DNA of 6,727 nt, taken from positions 1-6,727 of the forward strand of contig DAFH01000162.1 of NCBI GenBank assembly GCA_002495485.1, read 5' to 3'. The translations under genes were made by a program, and so were the position numbers. Under the pieces are notes generated by a model. It was given only the letters and a program-made list of their open reading frames with translations, was not told the origin of the DNA and did no database searches. The DNA is from Candidatus Bathyarchaeota archaeon UBA185. Its GTDB lineage: Archaea; Thermoproteota; Bathyarchaeia; 40CM-2-53-6. Below are positions 6,727 through 6,727 of this stretch, in pieces. The first letter of the stretch is position 1. Every line of letters starts with the position of its first letter.

Positions 6727-6727
6727 A
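6669..6727. repeat. Perfect 24-bp inverted repeat at the window edge
   Basis: Bases 6669-6692 are the exact reverse complement of 6704-6727, separated by 11 bases; three more pairs (6694-6696 with 6700-6702) can form inside the spacer. The right arm ends exactly on the last base, so the repeat may continue beyond. It overlaps the open frame at the 5' end of the permease gene. Such a flush fold-back is typical of a chimeric read or assembly end, although a real regulatory hairpin is possible. Confidence 0.85.

Noticed and set aside
1..6727. Search for tRNA, rRNA, CRISPR arrays, transposases and defence genes
   Set aside because: No cloverleaf-like sequence, spaced direct repeats or matching protein motifs were seen by eye. 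The window is almost filled by the genes listed.

Overview
The window looks like a piece of an archaeal genome. The decisive marker is a gene for archaeal transcription factor B (TFB), with an N-terminal zinc ribbon and two cyclin-like repeats (minus strand, about 2705-3733). A membrane protein carrying MEDS-like and DUF835-like domains, both common in archaea, lies downstream of it. Base composition is moderate. The lineage cannot be fixed from the sequence: a Thaumarchaeota/Bathyarchaeota-type soil or sediment archaeon is a guess. An O2-dependent flavin amine oxidase hints at aerobic or microaerobic life.

Layout, left to right. (1) 3-662, plus strand: the 3' part of an unrecognised gene whose start lies off the left edge. 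(2) After a 29-base convergent gap with a small hairpin comes 692-2515, minus strand: a membrane protein with about six helices followed by two degenerate KaiC/RecA-like domains. Its true start is unclear. (3) 2516-2704 is a mostly non-coding gap holding a perfect 14-bp palindrome. (4) 2705-3733 (frame open to 3763), minus strand: TFB with an atypical linker between zinc ribbon and core. (5) A TATATA element at 3745-3750 separates TFB from a divergent plus-strand gene, 3764-4195, for a small DUF2892/YgaP-type membrane protein. (6) 4178-5335, minus strand: an FAD-dependent oxidase of the monomeric sarcosine oxidase family, overlapping the previous gene tail to tail by 18 bases. (7) 5332-6726, minus strand: an APC-superfamily amino acid permease whose stop overlaps the oxidase start (ATGA). 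(8) The right edge is a perfect 24-bp inverted repeat with an 11-base spacer, ending flush with the last base. This is suspicious for an assembly fold-back.

Working together: the permease and oxidase form a translationally coupled pair, best read as uptake plus oxidative breakdown of an N-methylated or other secondary amino acid. TFB and the membrane sensor-like protein share a direction and could be co-transcribed across the 189-base gap, or the second may have its own promoter. No tRNA, rRNA, CRISPR array, transposase or phage gene was recognised.
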